Assembly (NCBI GenBank): GCA_910589675.1
Contig: CAJUTO010000007.1
Location: 1 to 60,620, forward strand
Length of the DNA stretch: 60,620 bases
Direction of reading: 5' to 3'
Source: an uncultured Lactobacillus sp.
GTDB taxonomy: Bacteria > Bacillota > Bacilli > Lactobacillales > Lactobacillaceae
Under the pieces are notes generated by a model, which did not search any database, had not been told where the DNA came from, and saw nothing but the letters and a program-made list of their open reading frames with translations. A program made the position numbers and the translations under genes. Numbering within the stretch: the first letter of the stretch is position 1; each line of letters begins with the position of its first letter. Positions 1 to 6,932 of the stretch are shown piece by piece.

Positions 1-56
1 TAGCTGCTTAATTCCTTCTTAAAATTATCCATCAACAGGATTTGCAAAAGAGCCAT

Positions 57-105
57 AAAAAATATGCCTAATTAGATCTATCTTGGTCTAATCAGGCATA
101 TTTTT
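57..105. terminator. Rho-independent terminator, probably bidirectional
   Basis: Two long arms (57-75 and 87-105) pair around an AATATGCCT/AGGCATATT core and are flanked by A and T runs on both sides. It lies just downstream of the minus-strand gene that ends at 142 and would stop its transcript. Confidence 0.8.
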
Positions 106-141
106 GTATACGGTTAATATTAATATCGCTAATGTCCATTT

Positions 142-609
142 TTATTGTTTATTTTCCACCACCTTTTTAGGGACAAATTGCCAATAAGTACCATCTTGAC
201 TTTGGTATGCTCCATTAGAAGCCTTTTTAAAATCAAAGGTTACTTTCCTTGTTTTAATTTTATAGCCATCTTTCAATCGCTCAGTTTTAACCCGTCCTAA
301 TTTCACCCATTCACCAGCTTGTGGTCGAGTATTTCCATTCTTCGAAAAGGCATTTAAAATATCTTTACTTAATTTTGATGACCTGCTCTCTTCATTGCCA
401 CCTAAGCGTGTGGCAATATAAGCAGTATTTTTATCAAACATTAAATAAAAAGAATTACTTAACCTATTATCTTCTTTTTCTAAAGTCATTAGGCTTTGAC
501 CAACCCATTCCTCAGGAACCGTGGTCTGATTATGATAAAACCATACTCCTCCACCAACGAAAAGCAATAATGCTACAAAAGTAGCCACAAATAGTTTTTT
601 ATTTTTCAT
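142..609 (-). CDS. Small exported or membrane-anchored protein of unknown function
   Basis: A 155-residue protein. Residues 1-5 are basic (MKNKK) and about 7-24 form one strongly hydrophobic segment, followed by a soluble, Lys-rich domain with no cysteine lipobox. It is therefore an uncleaved N-terminal anchor or a signal peptide with the rest outside the cell. No family was recognised with certainty. It follows the Rgg-like regulator gene by about 120 bp on the same strand. The arrangement resembles the second regulator/exported-protein pair at 27782-29075, which hints at a role as a regulatory target, but that is inference. Confidence 0.7.
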   Translation of the reverse strand: MKNKKLFVATFVALLLFVGGGVWFYHNQTTVPEEWVGQSLMTLEKEDNRLSNSFYLMFDKNTAYIATRLGGNEESRSSKLSKDILNAFSKNGNTRPQAGEWVKLGRVKTERLKDGYKIKTRKVTFDFKKASNGAYQSQDGTYWQFVPKKVVENKQ

Positions 610-727
610 AGCTCACTTTTCCTATCTAGAAATATTTACACAAATAATAAATTTATTTTTATCATTTGTTGTTTATAATTATCACAGCTTTTTTCAGTTT
701 TTATTCATTATGTTGTGCTATACACAA

Positions 728-1546
728 CTAAATTTGCCAATATTCCATACATTCTTGATATCCACATTTCATCAGCAATTTTTTTATTTGAGCTGCTTTT
801 TCTGTATTCCCACTAAATAAATTAAAATATAACTCATGACAAATTCGATAAAGCAAAAAATGAGTAGTCGTTTCTAAGCTCGCTAAATAATCTAATGCAG
901 CTTCAATATTATCTCCGTTTAATTTTTGCTTATAGCAATAACAAAGATAATTATTACAAATAATTGCTACTCTTTCCCTCATACTCTCAGAACAAGAATT
1001 CTTTTGATAATGTTTTAATAATTGACCAAGAAAATAGTCTACTTGCTCTAAAGAAAATATCTTCATACAATCAGAAAATAATTGTAATGCACCGATATTT
1101 TCCACCCAATTTTCATGTTCTGAAAATCTAGTAACTATTTTATTTTTAAAGGCTAAACTTAAGTCAGATAAGCTATTTTCTAAAGAAGCAATAGCAATTA
1201 TTGTTCGATATTTAAAAAGTTGATGCTCTTTTAAATCTAGGATTTCATTTAAATAAATTCCTACTTTTTCCCTTTGATTGTTATTAAAAGCATGCAACAT
1301 CTTTTGCTTCAATTCTTCAGCTTTTTTATCTTCAGACGTATAGTAATCATACTTAACTTTATTAAAAAAATCACTGATATCAATATGGTGTTTCAAAATA
1401 ATTCTAAATAAAGTATCAATTGAAATACTTTCTAATCCACGCTCTATTTTTGAATAATGACCCTTGCTAATAATACCCTTTATCATCTGTTCCTGAGTTA
1501 AGCCTAATTTTTGACGTTCTTCTTTTAACGCCTGTCCAATTTTCAT
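728..1546 (-). CDS. Rgg/GadR/MutR-type transcriptional regulator
   Basis: A 272-residue protein. An HTH_XRE DNA-binding domain occupies about residues 5-60 (MKIGQALKEERQKLGLTQEQM, then HYSKIERG as recognition helix). It is followed by an all-helical, TPR-like C-terminal region of about 200 residues. This is the layout of Rgg-family regulators, many of which bind short peptide pheromones in the C-terminal domain. The start ATG is preceded by GGAGATGAG. No obvious short hydrophobic pheromone gene was seen next to it. It is a distant paralogue of the regulator at 28221-29075, with the same length class, domain order and a similar MKI..AL..ER N-terminus. Confidence 0.85.
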   Translation of the reverse strand: MKIGQALKEERQKLGLTQEQMIKGIISKGHYSKIERGLESISIDTLFRIILKHHIDISDFFNKVKYDYYTSEDKKAEELKQKMLHAFNNNQREKVGIYLNEILDLKEHQLFKYRTIIAIASLENSLSDLSLAFKNKIVTRFSEHENWVENIGALQLFSDCMKIFSLEQVDYFLGQLLKHYQKNSCSESMRERVAIICNNYLCYCYKQKLNGDNIEAALDYLASLETTTHFLLYRICHELYFNLFSGNTEKAAQIKKLLMKCGYQECMEYWQI

Positions 1547-1593
1547 AATCTCATCTCCTTATTTGCTTTTATTTATTTTTTGTTAATTTTATA

Positions 1594-1625
1594 ACAAAAA
1601 AAGAATTCAGAAAACTGAATTCTTT
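1594..1625 (-). terminator. Rho-independent terminator of the chimeric frc'-nudix gene
   Basis: Perfect 11-bp arms AAAGAATTCAG and CTGAATTCTTT (1600-1610 and 1615-1625) with a 4-nt loop. On the minus strand a T run follows. It lies about 120 bp downstream of the chimeric gene's stop. Confidence 0.8.
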
Positions 1626-1744
1626 ACCTAGATGATTAATTTGACTCATGTTAATTAGTTACTTTTGGTTGTTAATGCCTCCATCTCTCTGGTTTAAAAA
1701 CAATCCTAAGTTTCTGTCTAATTTTTCAAAACTTGTGTTTCCTT

Positions 1745-2503
1745 CTATCCCTCACGACTCACCAAATAATCATTAGCCTTAGCCAAAATTGCTGACAAGT
1801 CTTCAGATCTAAATTCCTTAAAGTTTTGCTTACTAATTCTTTCTTGAGCAGCTTGATAATTTAACCAGTCAGTCGACCTAATTTCACTTTCTTGACGTTT
1901 TATTTTTTGATCAGCTTTATATTTTGCTAAAAATAGAGTTACTGTTTTTTCAATTTCGCTAGTGACCTTGTATGAATAACTCTCCTGAAAATCAAAATCA
2001 AATTTAGGCTTTAATCCTACTTCTTCAAAGACTTCCCTCCTTGCAGCATCCCGTTCTGTCTCACCTGCTTCAAAAGGACCGTATTGTCCAAAGCCTGAAA
2101 TTGAAGCAAAAATCAATTTAGGATACTTTTTGACCATTTCTTCAGGATCAAAACCTAAACGAGTCATTACGCCAGGACGGAAATTCTCAACTACTACATC
2201 AGCTTTAGCAATCATCTTTTCTGCCAAAGCATGATCTTGGGCGTTCTTTAAATCTAAGGCAATCGATTCTTTACCAGTATTGCAAATTCTAAAGTATTCA
2301 CTAGAACCGTCAACAAGATAAGGTCCCATGTGACGTGTATCATCGCCAGTTTCTCTTTCAACATGGATAACGCGAGCTCCAGCATCGGCGAGCATTCTAC
2401 TACAAGTTGGACCGGATAAGACATGGGTAAAATCTATTACCAAGATTCCAGCTAACGGATAAGGCTTATTTTTATCTAGATGTGGATAATTTGGTTCTGA
2501 CAT
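1745..2503 (-). pseudogene. Chimeric gene: formyl-CoA transferase N-terminus fused in frame to Nudix hydrolase C-terminus
   Basis: An open 252-codon frame made of two unrelated parts. Residues 1-143 match the N-terminal third of CaiB/BaiF family formyl-CoA:oxalate CoA-transferase (Frc): LAGILVIDFTHVLSGP, ADVVVENFRPG, ISGFGQYGP. They stop before the catalytic Asp expected near residue 169 of Frc. From residue 144 the protein matches the second half of the Nudix hydrolase encoded at 5645-6097. The DNA from 1764 to 2073 aligns without gaps to 5661-5970, with about two dozen mismatches by eye. Because Frc supplies GPF where the Nudix protein has GHL, the Nudix box G-x5-E-x7-RE-x2-EE-x-G is complete (residues 142-164). 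Neither fold is whole: CoA-transferase activity is ruled out and Nudix activity is doubtful. It has its own terminator and keeps a start codon and a weak RBS, so it may still be expressed. Confidence 0.8.
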
Positions 2504-2555
2504 TTTTACTTACACTTTCTGTAATATCTGTCTTCAAATTTATTTTAGTTAAAAA

Positions 2556-2573
2556 TAGCAAAAACAAAAAGTC
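2556..2573. repeat. Left copy of an 18-bp direct repeat flanking the two-component cassette
   Basis: TAGCAAAAACAAAAAGTC here and TAGCAAAAATAAAAAGTC at 5608-5625 differ at one position and have the same orientation. The right copy is the T-tract and first stem bases of the Nudix gene terminator. The left copy sits upstream of the frc' fragment without the rest of the hairpin. The bases are A-rich, so chance similarity is possible. Confidence 0.45.
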
Positions 2574-2665
2574 ATCCTATCCAAATAGTAATATCATTAA
2601 CTTAAGACATTAAATATGGAATTTGACCCTTTTTTATTTTTATCTTATCGCACACCCCTAAATTA

Positions 2666-3433
2666 TTAATCAGCCATCAAATATTCTTTAATTTTTCTTT
2701 TTGCACTAAATGCAAATTGAATTTCTTCACCAGTAGGAAAGAGAATCAATCTCTTCTTCAAATTTATACTTGTAATATTTTTCATATTAACTAAATAAGA
2801 TTGAGAAACTTTAATAAAACCGGGTATTTTATCTTGTATATTCTTAATATCACCCGTAAATTCACTAATCTCATTTTTAGCAATAATTTTCAATCTATGC
2901 GGAAACGGCGTAGTAGAAATATAATAAATGTCGTCTGTATTTACTCTATAAAAATTATTACCTATTTGATAAGTAAAAATATTATTTTTCTTTTCAAGAA
3001 ATTCTTCTAATTTATAAGCTGATTTTTCTAAATCTTGTGTTATTTTAGTTTGAATTTTAGCTTCTTCATTACTTTTTACAATATAATCCAATGCTTCTAT
3101 TTGATATTCAAAAGTTAATAAGGCTAATTCATCATGAGTAGTTATAAATATAATCTGTGCGGTCTTCTGCTTGTTACGTATTAAATTTGCTAATTCAATT
3201 CCATTTTTATCATCTGGTTTCGAACTCAATTGAATATCTAAAAAATAAATGTCAGGAAGTTTAGAGCTAGAATTAATAAACTGAAATATTGACTCATAGG
3301 AATAAAAAGTGTTACTTATCTCAAATTTTTGATGTTCACTAGATAAAAATATACATGATTTTTTAATCATATAATTGATATGTTCATTTTGATCTCTATC
3401 ATCTTCACAAATAGCGATTTTAAAAGTTCTCAT
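2666..3433 (-). CDS. LytTR-family response regulator (AgrA/PlnC type)
   Basis: A 255-residue regulator with two domains. Residues 1-125 are a receiver with acidic residues EDD (10-12), phosphoacceptor Asp66 (YFLDIQLS) and a conserved Lys near 118. Residues 150-250 are a LytTR DNA-binding domain (FYRVNTDDIYYI, FIKVSQSYLVNMKNI). Such regulators pair with AgrC-type kinases and bind direct repeats with a period of about 21 bp; a matching site is present at 5551-5583. Its start abuts the stop of the kinase gene with no gap, so the two are co-translated. The likely target is the 4883-5484 operon. Confidence 0.9.
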   Translation of the reverse strand: MRTFKIAICEDDRDQNEHINYMIKKSCIFLSSEHQKFEISNTFYSYESIFQFINSSSKLPDIYFLDIQLSSKPDDKNGIELANLIRNKQKTAQIIFITTHDELALLTFEYQIEALDYIVKSNEEAKIQTKITQDLEKSAYKLEEFLEKKNNIFTYQIGNNFYRVNTDDIYYISTTPFPHRLKIIAKNEISEFTGDIKNIQDKIPGFIKVSQSYLVNMKNITSINLKKRLILFPTGEEIQFAFSAKRKIKEYLMAD

Positions 3434-4693
3434 CTATTCATCTACTCCAACTATATTTAAAGTAAAAATAAACCAATTATTATTTATTCGATAATTTACA
3501 AATAATGTAGGATATTTTTGTTTTAATTGATTAATATTTGAAAGTCCTAATCCTTGATGATTCTTCTTAGTAGAAAAACCAGTTTGTTGAATTTTAGACA
3601 GTTGAGGAATATTTTTTATTTTATTTCTAATCTCAAAAGTAAATGTTTTTCCATTTTGAAATATATATGCATTTATTTCACCAATTTGATTATTTTTACT
3701 TTCTTCAATTGCATTATCAAAAGCAATTCCAATAATTCTACTTAAATCAAAAGGATTAACTAGTTTATCTAAATTATCAATCTTAGTGGCACATTCAAAA
3801 CTAAATTTTATATTATTTCTATCAATTTCATTTATTTTGCTAATCAAAATACTTTTAACTTGCAGATCCTTTACTCTTATCAAATCTTTGTATTCTTCAA
3901 AATTTTCTTGATCTAATTCATTTTCTGAATATCTGTCTAACTTATTAATTAATATATCATTATTATCTTCTTTAATAGCATTACGTAAGCTTATTAACAT
4001 ATTTCGATAATCATGTTTAAATCTACGTAATTTTTCTTCACTATATTCTAAGTTTTTCAAATATGACTTGAGGTTATTTTCTCTTTCTTTATTAAGTCTA
4101 TCCTCTAATCGTCTATCAAATAACTTATTCTGAATATAGAATGCATATATCATAAACAAAAATTGAATAAATAAAAGGAGCGCAGTAATTAAAATTCCAG
4201 TTAAATCTTGATTTGCTTTCATACTTATTAAGCCAATTATATGGAGCGCTATAAATGCATAAACAATTAATCCAAGAAGAAGATAGTTTTTTTCTTTAAT
4301 GAATAATTGGTATAATTTTACTCTTTTAATTAAAAAATAAACCAAAACATAATAAGTAACTGCTATTGGCACAAAATACGATGTAATTATTGGAAATGAC
4401 AGTCCAATTAATCGTATAAACAAATCAGCCGCATAAGTAATCAAATTAGCAAATAAAATTGTACTAACTATTTTACTTAACTGGCTTTTCTTACTATAAA
4501 AAAATATTACTAAAATCAAAAAAATAGCTTGCCCAATTATAAAATCTAGAATAATTATACTAATCACTAAAATTATTATAATTTTTAGTATATCCTTTAT
4601 ACTACCTAGTCTATACTGATTTAATTCATAAAATATTAATAACTGATAACTATAGGAAAATAGAAATAGCAAATAAGTGAAAATAGCAAACAT
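3434..4693 (-). CDS. Membrane sensor histidine kinase (AgrC-like, GHKL ATPase)
   Basis: A 419-residue kinase. The first 190 residues contain about six hydrophobic segments, as in peptide-sensing AgrC/HPK10 kinases. A short coiled linker leads to the phosphoacceptor in RFKHDYRNML (His227). The C-terminal GHKL ATPase has an N-box (IAFDNAIEES) and a G-box (GLGLSNINQLKQKY). It partners with the LytTR regulator directly downstream. The gene is very AT-rich: for example 3601-3660 has 12 G/C in 60. A terminator (4749-4776) separates it from the upstream secreted-protein gene. No double-glycine pheromone gene was found nearby, so the ligand is unknown. Confidence 0.88.
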   Translation of the reverse strand: MFAIFTYLLFLFSYSYQLLIFYELNQYRLGSIKDILKIIIILVISIIILDFIIGQAIFLILVIFFYSKKSQLSKIVSTILFANLITYAADLFIRLIGLSFPIITSYFVPIAVTYYVLVYFLIKRVKLYQLFIKEKNYLLLGLIVYAFIALHIIGLISMKANQDLTGILITALLLFIQFLFMIYAFYIQNKLFDRRLEDRLNKERENNLKSYLKNLEYSEEKLRRFKHDYRNMLISLRNAIKEDNNDILINKLDRYSENELDQENFEEYKDLIRVKDLQVKSILISKINEIDRNNIKFSFECATKIDNLDKLVNPFDLSRIIGIAFDNAIEESKNNQIGEINAYIFQNGKTFTFEIRNKIKNIPQLSKIQQTGFSTKKNHQGLGLSNINQLKQKYPTLFVNYRINNNWFIFTLNIVGVDE

Positions 4694-4748
4694 TATAACT
4701 ACTCAAACTTTCTAAAATAAATCTTAGGATATCATCTATTTTTTCAAT

Positions 4749-4776
4749 AGAAAAGAGGATGATTATTTTCATCCTC
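4749..4776 (-). terminator. Rho-independent terminator between the secreted-protein gene and the kinase gene
   Basis: Perfect 8-bp arms GAGGATGA/TCATCCTC (4755-4762 and 4769-4776) with a 6-nt loop and TTTTCT following on the minus strand. It ends the 5484-to-4883 transcript and leaves the kinase gene to readthrough or a weak promoter in 4694-4750. Confidence 0.8.
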
Positions 4777-4781
4777 TCTTT

Positions 4782-4920
4782 TTACCACGTTCCAAACGAA
4801 GGGACATAGGCCCAATTAATATCCATATAAATTTTACTATTTCTATGAGTATTATTATATGATTCTAATTGCCATGCTACTGCTATACAAAACATAGAAA
4901 TATGTAGAAGAATACGAATT
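4782..4920 (-). pseudogene. Out-of-frame remnant of the secreted protein's C-terminus
   Basis: In a different frame from the gene directly upstream, the minus strand reads about 46 codons without a stop and ends NSKIYMDINWAYVPSFGTW-stop (TAA at 4782-4784). It has no start codon with an RBS. It looks like a natural protein C-terminus, whereas the C-terminus of the upstream open frame (KYIFLICRKFVFFYIFLCFV) looks like out-of-frame translation. The simplest reading is a frameshift between the two parts. Confidence 0.45.
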
Positions 4921-5236
4921 TTCTACATATCAGAAAGATATATTTTTCCTTTAAAAGATTATTATTTTTAATACTATTGTTTACACTCTCAATTTCTTGT
5001 CGTGCCATTTGTACTTTTTCAGAAGAAATATTAGAATTTTCAGGAACATTTAGTACAAATGTATTATTTTCTACACTAACATATTTATCTAATTCATTTA
5101 TATCAGTTTGAGATAGATTATTATTTACTGATTGTTGATTAGTTGGTGGCATTTCATCCGCTTGAACCTGATTAGAATAAATTAAAGATAATCCTAAACT
5201 AGCAGCTGCAATGACAAGATAATTTTTTATTTTCAT
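4883..5236 (-). CDS. Small secreted protein with signal peptide, probably frameshifted at its 3' end
   Basis: A 117-residue frame with a clear signal peptide (MKIKNYLVIAAASLGLSLI, cleavage after VQA near residue 26) and a mature part containing YVSVENNTFVLNVPENSNIS. The last 20 or so residues are hydrophobic and unlike the rest, and a plausible natural C-terminus lies downstream in another frame (4782-4920). Its ATG overlaps the stop of the upstream 82-residue membrane protein (TAATG), so the two are translationally coupled. The operon is preceded by a LytTR-type direct repeat, so it is probably the output of the adjacent two-component system. Function unknown; bacteriocin, immunity or pheromone-related roles are only guesses. 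Confidence 0.6.
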   Translation of the reverse strand: MKIKNYLVIAAASLGLSLIYSNQVQADEMPPTNQQSVNNNLSQTDINELDKYVSVENNTFVLNVPENSNISSEKVQMARQEIESVNNSIKNNNLLKEKYIFLICRKFVFFYIFLCFV

Positions 5237-5484
5237 TATTTTTTATTCCTTCTTTTAACTAAAAAAATAATTAAAAATATTAAACCAAAAATCAAACTAT
5301 AAAAACTGATTGCATATAAAGCTAAATCCCAATTATCTTTTGAAAAGTAGACTAACATAAAATTTGCTATACTAAATCCTATAAAAATAATTGCTAACAA
5401 GAGCCAAATTCGTTGTGGCCGTTTTTTACTTATTAACAAAATAATGCCAAATATTATTAGGATTAGCACTATATCTATCATCAT
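5236..5484 (-). CDS. Small two- or three-helix membrane protein
   Basis: An 82-residue, very hydrophobic protein with helices near 3-18, 27-47 and 56-77 and a basic tail (VKRRNKK). Such proteins are often immunity or accessory proteins of peptide systems, but no family was recognised. RBS GGAGATGAG precedes the ATG. It is the first gene of a two-gene operon with the secreted protein (TAATG overlap) and lies downstream of the LytTR-type repeats and a TATAGT -10 box. Confidence 0.7.
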   Translation of the reverse strand: MMIDIVLILIIFGIILLISKKRPQRIWLLLAIIFIGFSIANFMLVYFSKDNWDLALYAISFYSLIFGLIFLIIFLVKRRNKK

Positions 5485-5515
5485 TTTTTCTCATCTCCGT
5501 TTTTGTTTTATAAGT

Positions 5516-5583
5516 ACTATATAGTTCTTATCATTAAGCCTCTATTTATATTCAAATTCATTAACATTCTATTCAAATTCATT
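5516..5583 (-). promoter_or_regulatory. LytTR-type direct repeat and promoter of the small membrane/secreted protein operon
   Basis: A perfect 12-bp direct repeat, TTCAAATTCATT on the plus strand, occurs at 5551-5562 and 5572-5583, a 21-bp period of two helical turns. LytTR regulators such as AgrA and PlnC bind tandem repeats with this spacing. A TATAGT -10 box lies 29 bp downstream (5516-5521) and there is no good -35, as expected for an activated promoter. The cognate regulator is probably the one at 2666-3433. Confidence 0.7.
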
Positions 5584-5607
5584 TATCTATATAAAAAGTT
5601 TTAATTT

Positions 5608-5625
5608 TAGCAAAAATAAAAAGTC
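5608..5625. repeat. Right copy of the 18-bp direct repeat flanking the two-component cassette
   Basis: TAGCAAAAATAAAAAGTC, one mismatch from the copy at 2556-2573. Here it is the natural T-tract plus stem start of the Nudix terminator. The 2574-5607 interval contains exactly the two-component system and its presumed target operon. Confidence 0.45.
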
Positions 5626-5643
5626 GTTCAATCAAAACGACTT
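5611..5643 (-). terminator. Rho-independent terminator of the Nudix gene
   Basis: Arms AAGTCGTT/AACGACTT (5621-5628 and 5636-5643) with a 7-nt loop, then a T-rich tail on the minus strand. It begins directly at the Nudix stop codon. Confidence 0.8.
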
Positions 5644-5644
5644 T

Positions 5645-6097
5645 TTATTCATGTTCAAGCAAATAAGTATTAGCCTTAGCCAAAATTGCTGATAAATCTT
5701 CAAATTTAAATTCTTTAAAGTTCTGTTTTCTAATTCTATCTTGCGCATCTCTATAATTTAACCATTCAGTCGATCTAATTTCACTTTCTTGCCGCTTTAT
5801 TTTTTGACCAGCTTTATATTCTGCTAAAAATAGAGTTACTGTCTTTTCAATTTCGCTAGTGACCTTGTATGAATAACTCTCGTGAAAATCAAAATCAAAT
5901 TCAGGCTTTAATCCTACTTCTTCAAAGACTTCCCTCCTTGCAGCATCCCGTTCTGTCTCACCTGCTTCAAGATGTCCCTTAGAAAATGCCCAAGCACTCT
6001 TGAATTGTTTATAAGGTTGACTTTGAATTAGTAAATATTGGATTTCTTCATTATTTTTACGCCAGATAATAGCGCCTGCAGAGTATTCTTGTTTCAT
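5645..6097 (-). CDS. Nudix hydrolase (MutT/Ap4A-type)
   Basis: A 150-residue single-domain protein. The Nudix box is at residues 41-63 (GHLEAGETERDAARREVFEEVGL pattern, split here as GHLEAGETER and RREVFEEVGL) and is complete. The N-terminal strands (YSAGAIIW, YLLIQS) and the WAFSKGHLEAGE context fit the bis(5'-nucleosyl)-tetraphosphatase branch, which would hydrolyse Ap4A-like dinucleotides; the exact substrate cannot be read from sequence. It lies 18 bp downstream of the HhH-like gene, so they form an operon. Its 3' two thirds are duplicated in the chimeric gene at 1745-2503. Confidence 0.88.
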   Translation of the reverse strand: MKQEYSAGAIIWRKNNEEIQYLLIQSQPYKQFKSAWAFSKGHLEAGETERDAARREVFEEVGLKPEFDFDFHESYSYKVTSEIEKTVTLFLAEYKAGQKIKRQESEIRSTEWLNYRDAQDRIRKQNFKEFKFEDLSAILAKANTYLLEHE

Positions 6098-6115
6098 AGT
6101 TGCTATCCTTTTCTA

Positions 6116-6859
6116 CTACAAATCTTCCTTGAATCCACTTCTTGCCCATAGCCAAAGAGCAGCCTGAAAATCAATGGGTACATATTCTGTATCGTTTAAA
6201 GCTTCAATCCAAGCCTCTATTACATAATCTTGTACTTTTGAACTCTCTAATTCTTCATCTGTAATTAGTCCTAACCGATGTGTAGCTCTAATAATATGTC
6301 GATCAGTTGCAATATAAATTTTATCAGTGTTAATCAAAGGTAAATTCGTATATTGATACATCACATATAGCCAATAATTGCACAATTTTTTACCTGATAA
6401 GTACGGAAAATCTTTTTTCTTTTCAACCTGCATGTAGTGCCGTACCTTTTGAATGTCATTATCAAAATAGGCAAAAAAATCCGTTACTCTTCCATTAAAG
6501 TTATTAACTAAAGTCTGACACAACCTAATCCAAATTTGTGTTTGCTTATTTTTCTGCAAAGCCAAATTATATTTAGTCAAGGCATCTTGCACTTCAGTAA
6601 ACTCTTTCTTTACTACTTCTCCTGGATTAAATACAAACTTAGTTTCATTATTTTCAAAAGTTGCTGTAGCACTTTTCCATAAGGTATTGGAATTTCTTTG
6701 ATAATCCAGAGCTGTTGGTAAAGTATAGAAGATAGCATTTTCTTCAGAATTAGGATCTAACTTTTTAGGACGCGTATCTTCTGGTAGTTCACTTCCCCAA
6801 TACCCATTTCTATAGAGCTTATTTAAATATTCCAGTTTCTTTAAAATTTCTTTCTTCAT
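6116..6859 (-). CDS. Uncharacterised protein with a possible HhH-GPD DNA glycosylase-like core
   Basis: A 247-residue protein. The start at 6859 (MKKEILKKLEYL) follows AAGGGG at good spacing; an upstream in-frame start at 6901 would read through the purB terminator and is rejected. The segment LSGKKLCNYWLYVM followed about 20 residues later by TDRHIIRATHRLGLI resembles the helix-hairpin-helix Lys and the D-x-H-V-x-R...RLGL catalytic-Asp region of endonuclease III/HhH-GPD glycosylases. There is no FeS cluster cysteine set. The match is by eye over two short motifs, so the assignment is tentative. It sits between purB and the Nudix gene, which makes a nucleotide-damage role conceivable. Confidence 0.55.
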   Translation of the reverse strand: MKKEILKKLEYLNKLYRNGYWGSELPEDTRPKKLDPNSEENAIFYTLPTALDYQRNSNTLWKSATATFENNETKFVFNPGEVVKKEFTEVQDALTKYNLALQKNKQTQIWIRLCQTLVNNFNGRVTDFFAYFDNDIQKVRHYMQVEKKKDFPYLSGKKLCNYWLYVMYQYTNLPLINTDKIYIATDRHIIRATHRLGLITDEELESSKVQDYVIEAWIEALNDTEYVPIDFQAALWLWARSGFKEDL

Positions 6860-6877
6860 ACTTCCCCTTATCCCAAA

Positions 6878-6919
6878 CAAAAAACGCCTTGTCAGACACA
6901 ATTATATCTAACAAAACGT
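6878..6919 (-). terminator. Rho-independent terminator of purA-purB
   Basis: Thirteen-base arms (6884-6896 and 6907-6919) pair with two G-U wobbles, and a T run follows on the minus strand. It starts 14 bp after the purB stop. Confidence 0.8.
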
Positions 6920-6932
6920 CTTTATTTCTATC

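Noticed and set aside
1745-2503. A functional formyl-CoA transferase linked to the OFA transporter as an oxalate pathway
   Set aside because: Only one third of Frc is present, before the catalytic Asp; oxc is absent from the window; OFA specificity is broad.
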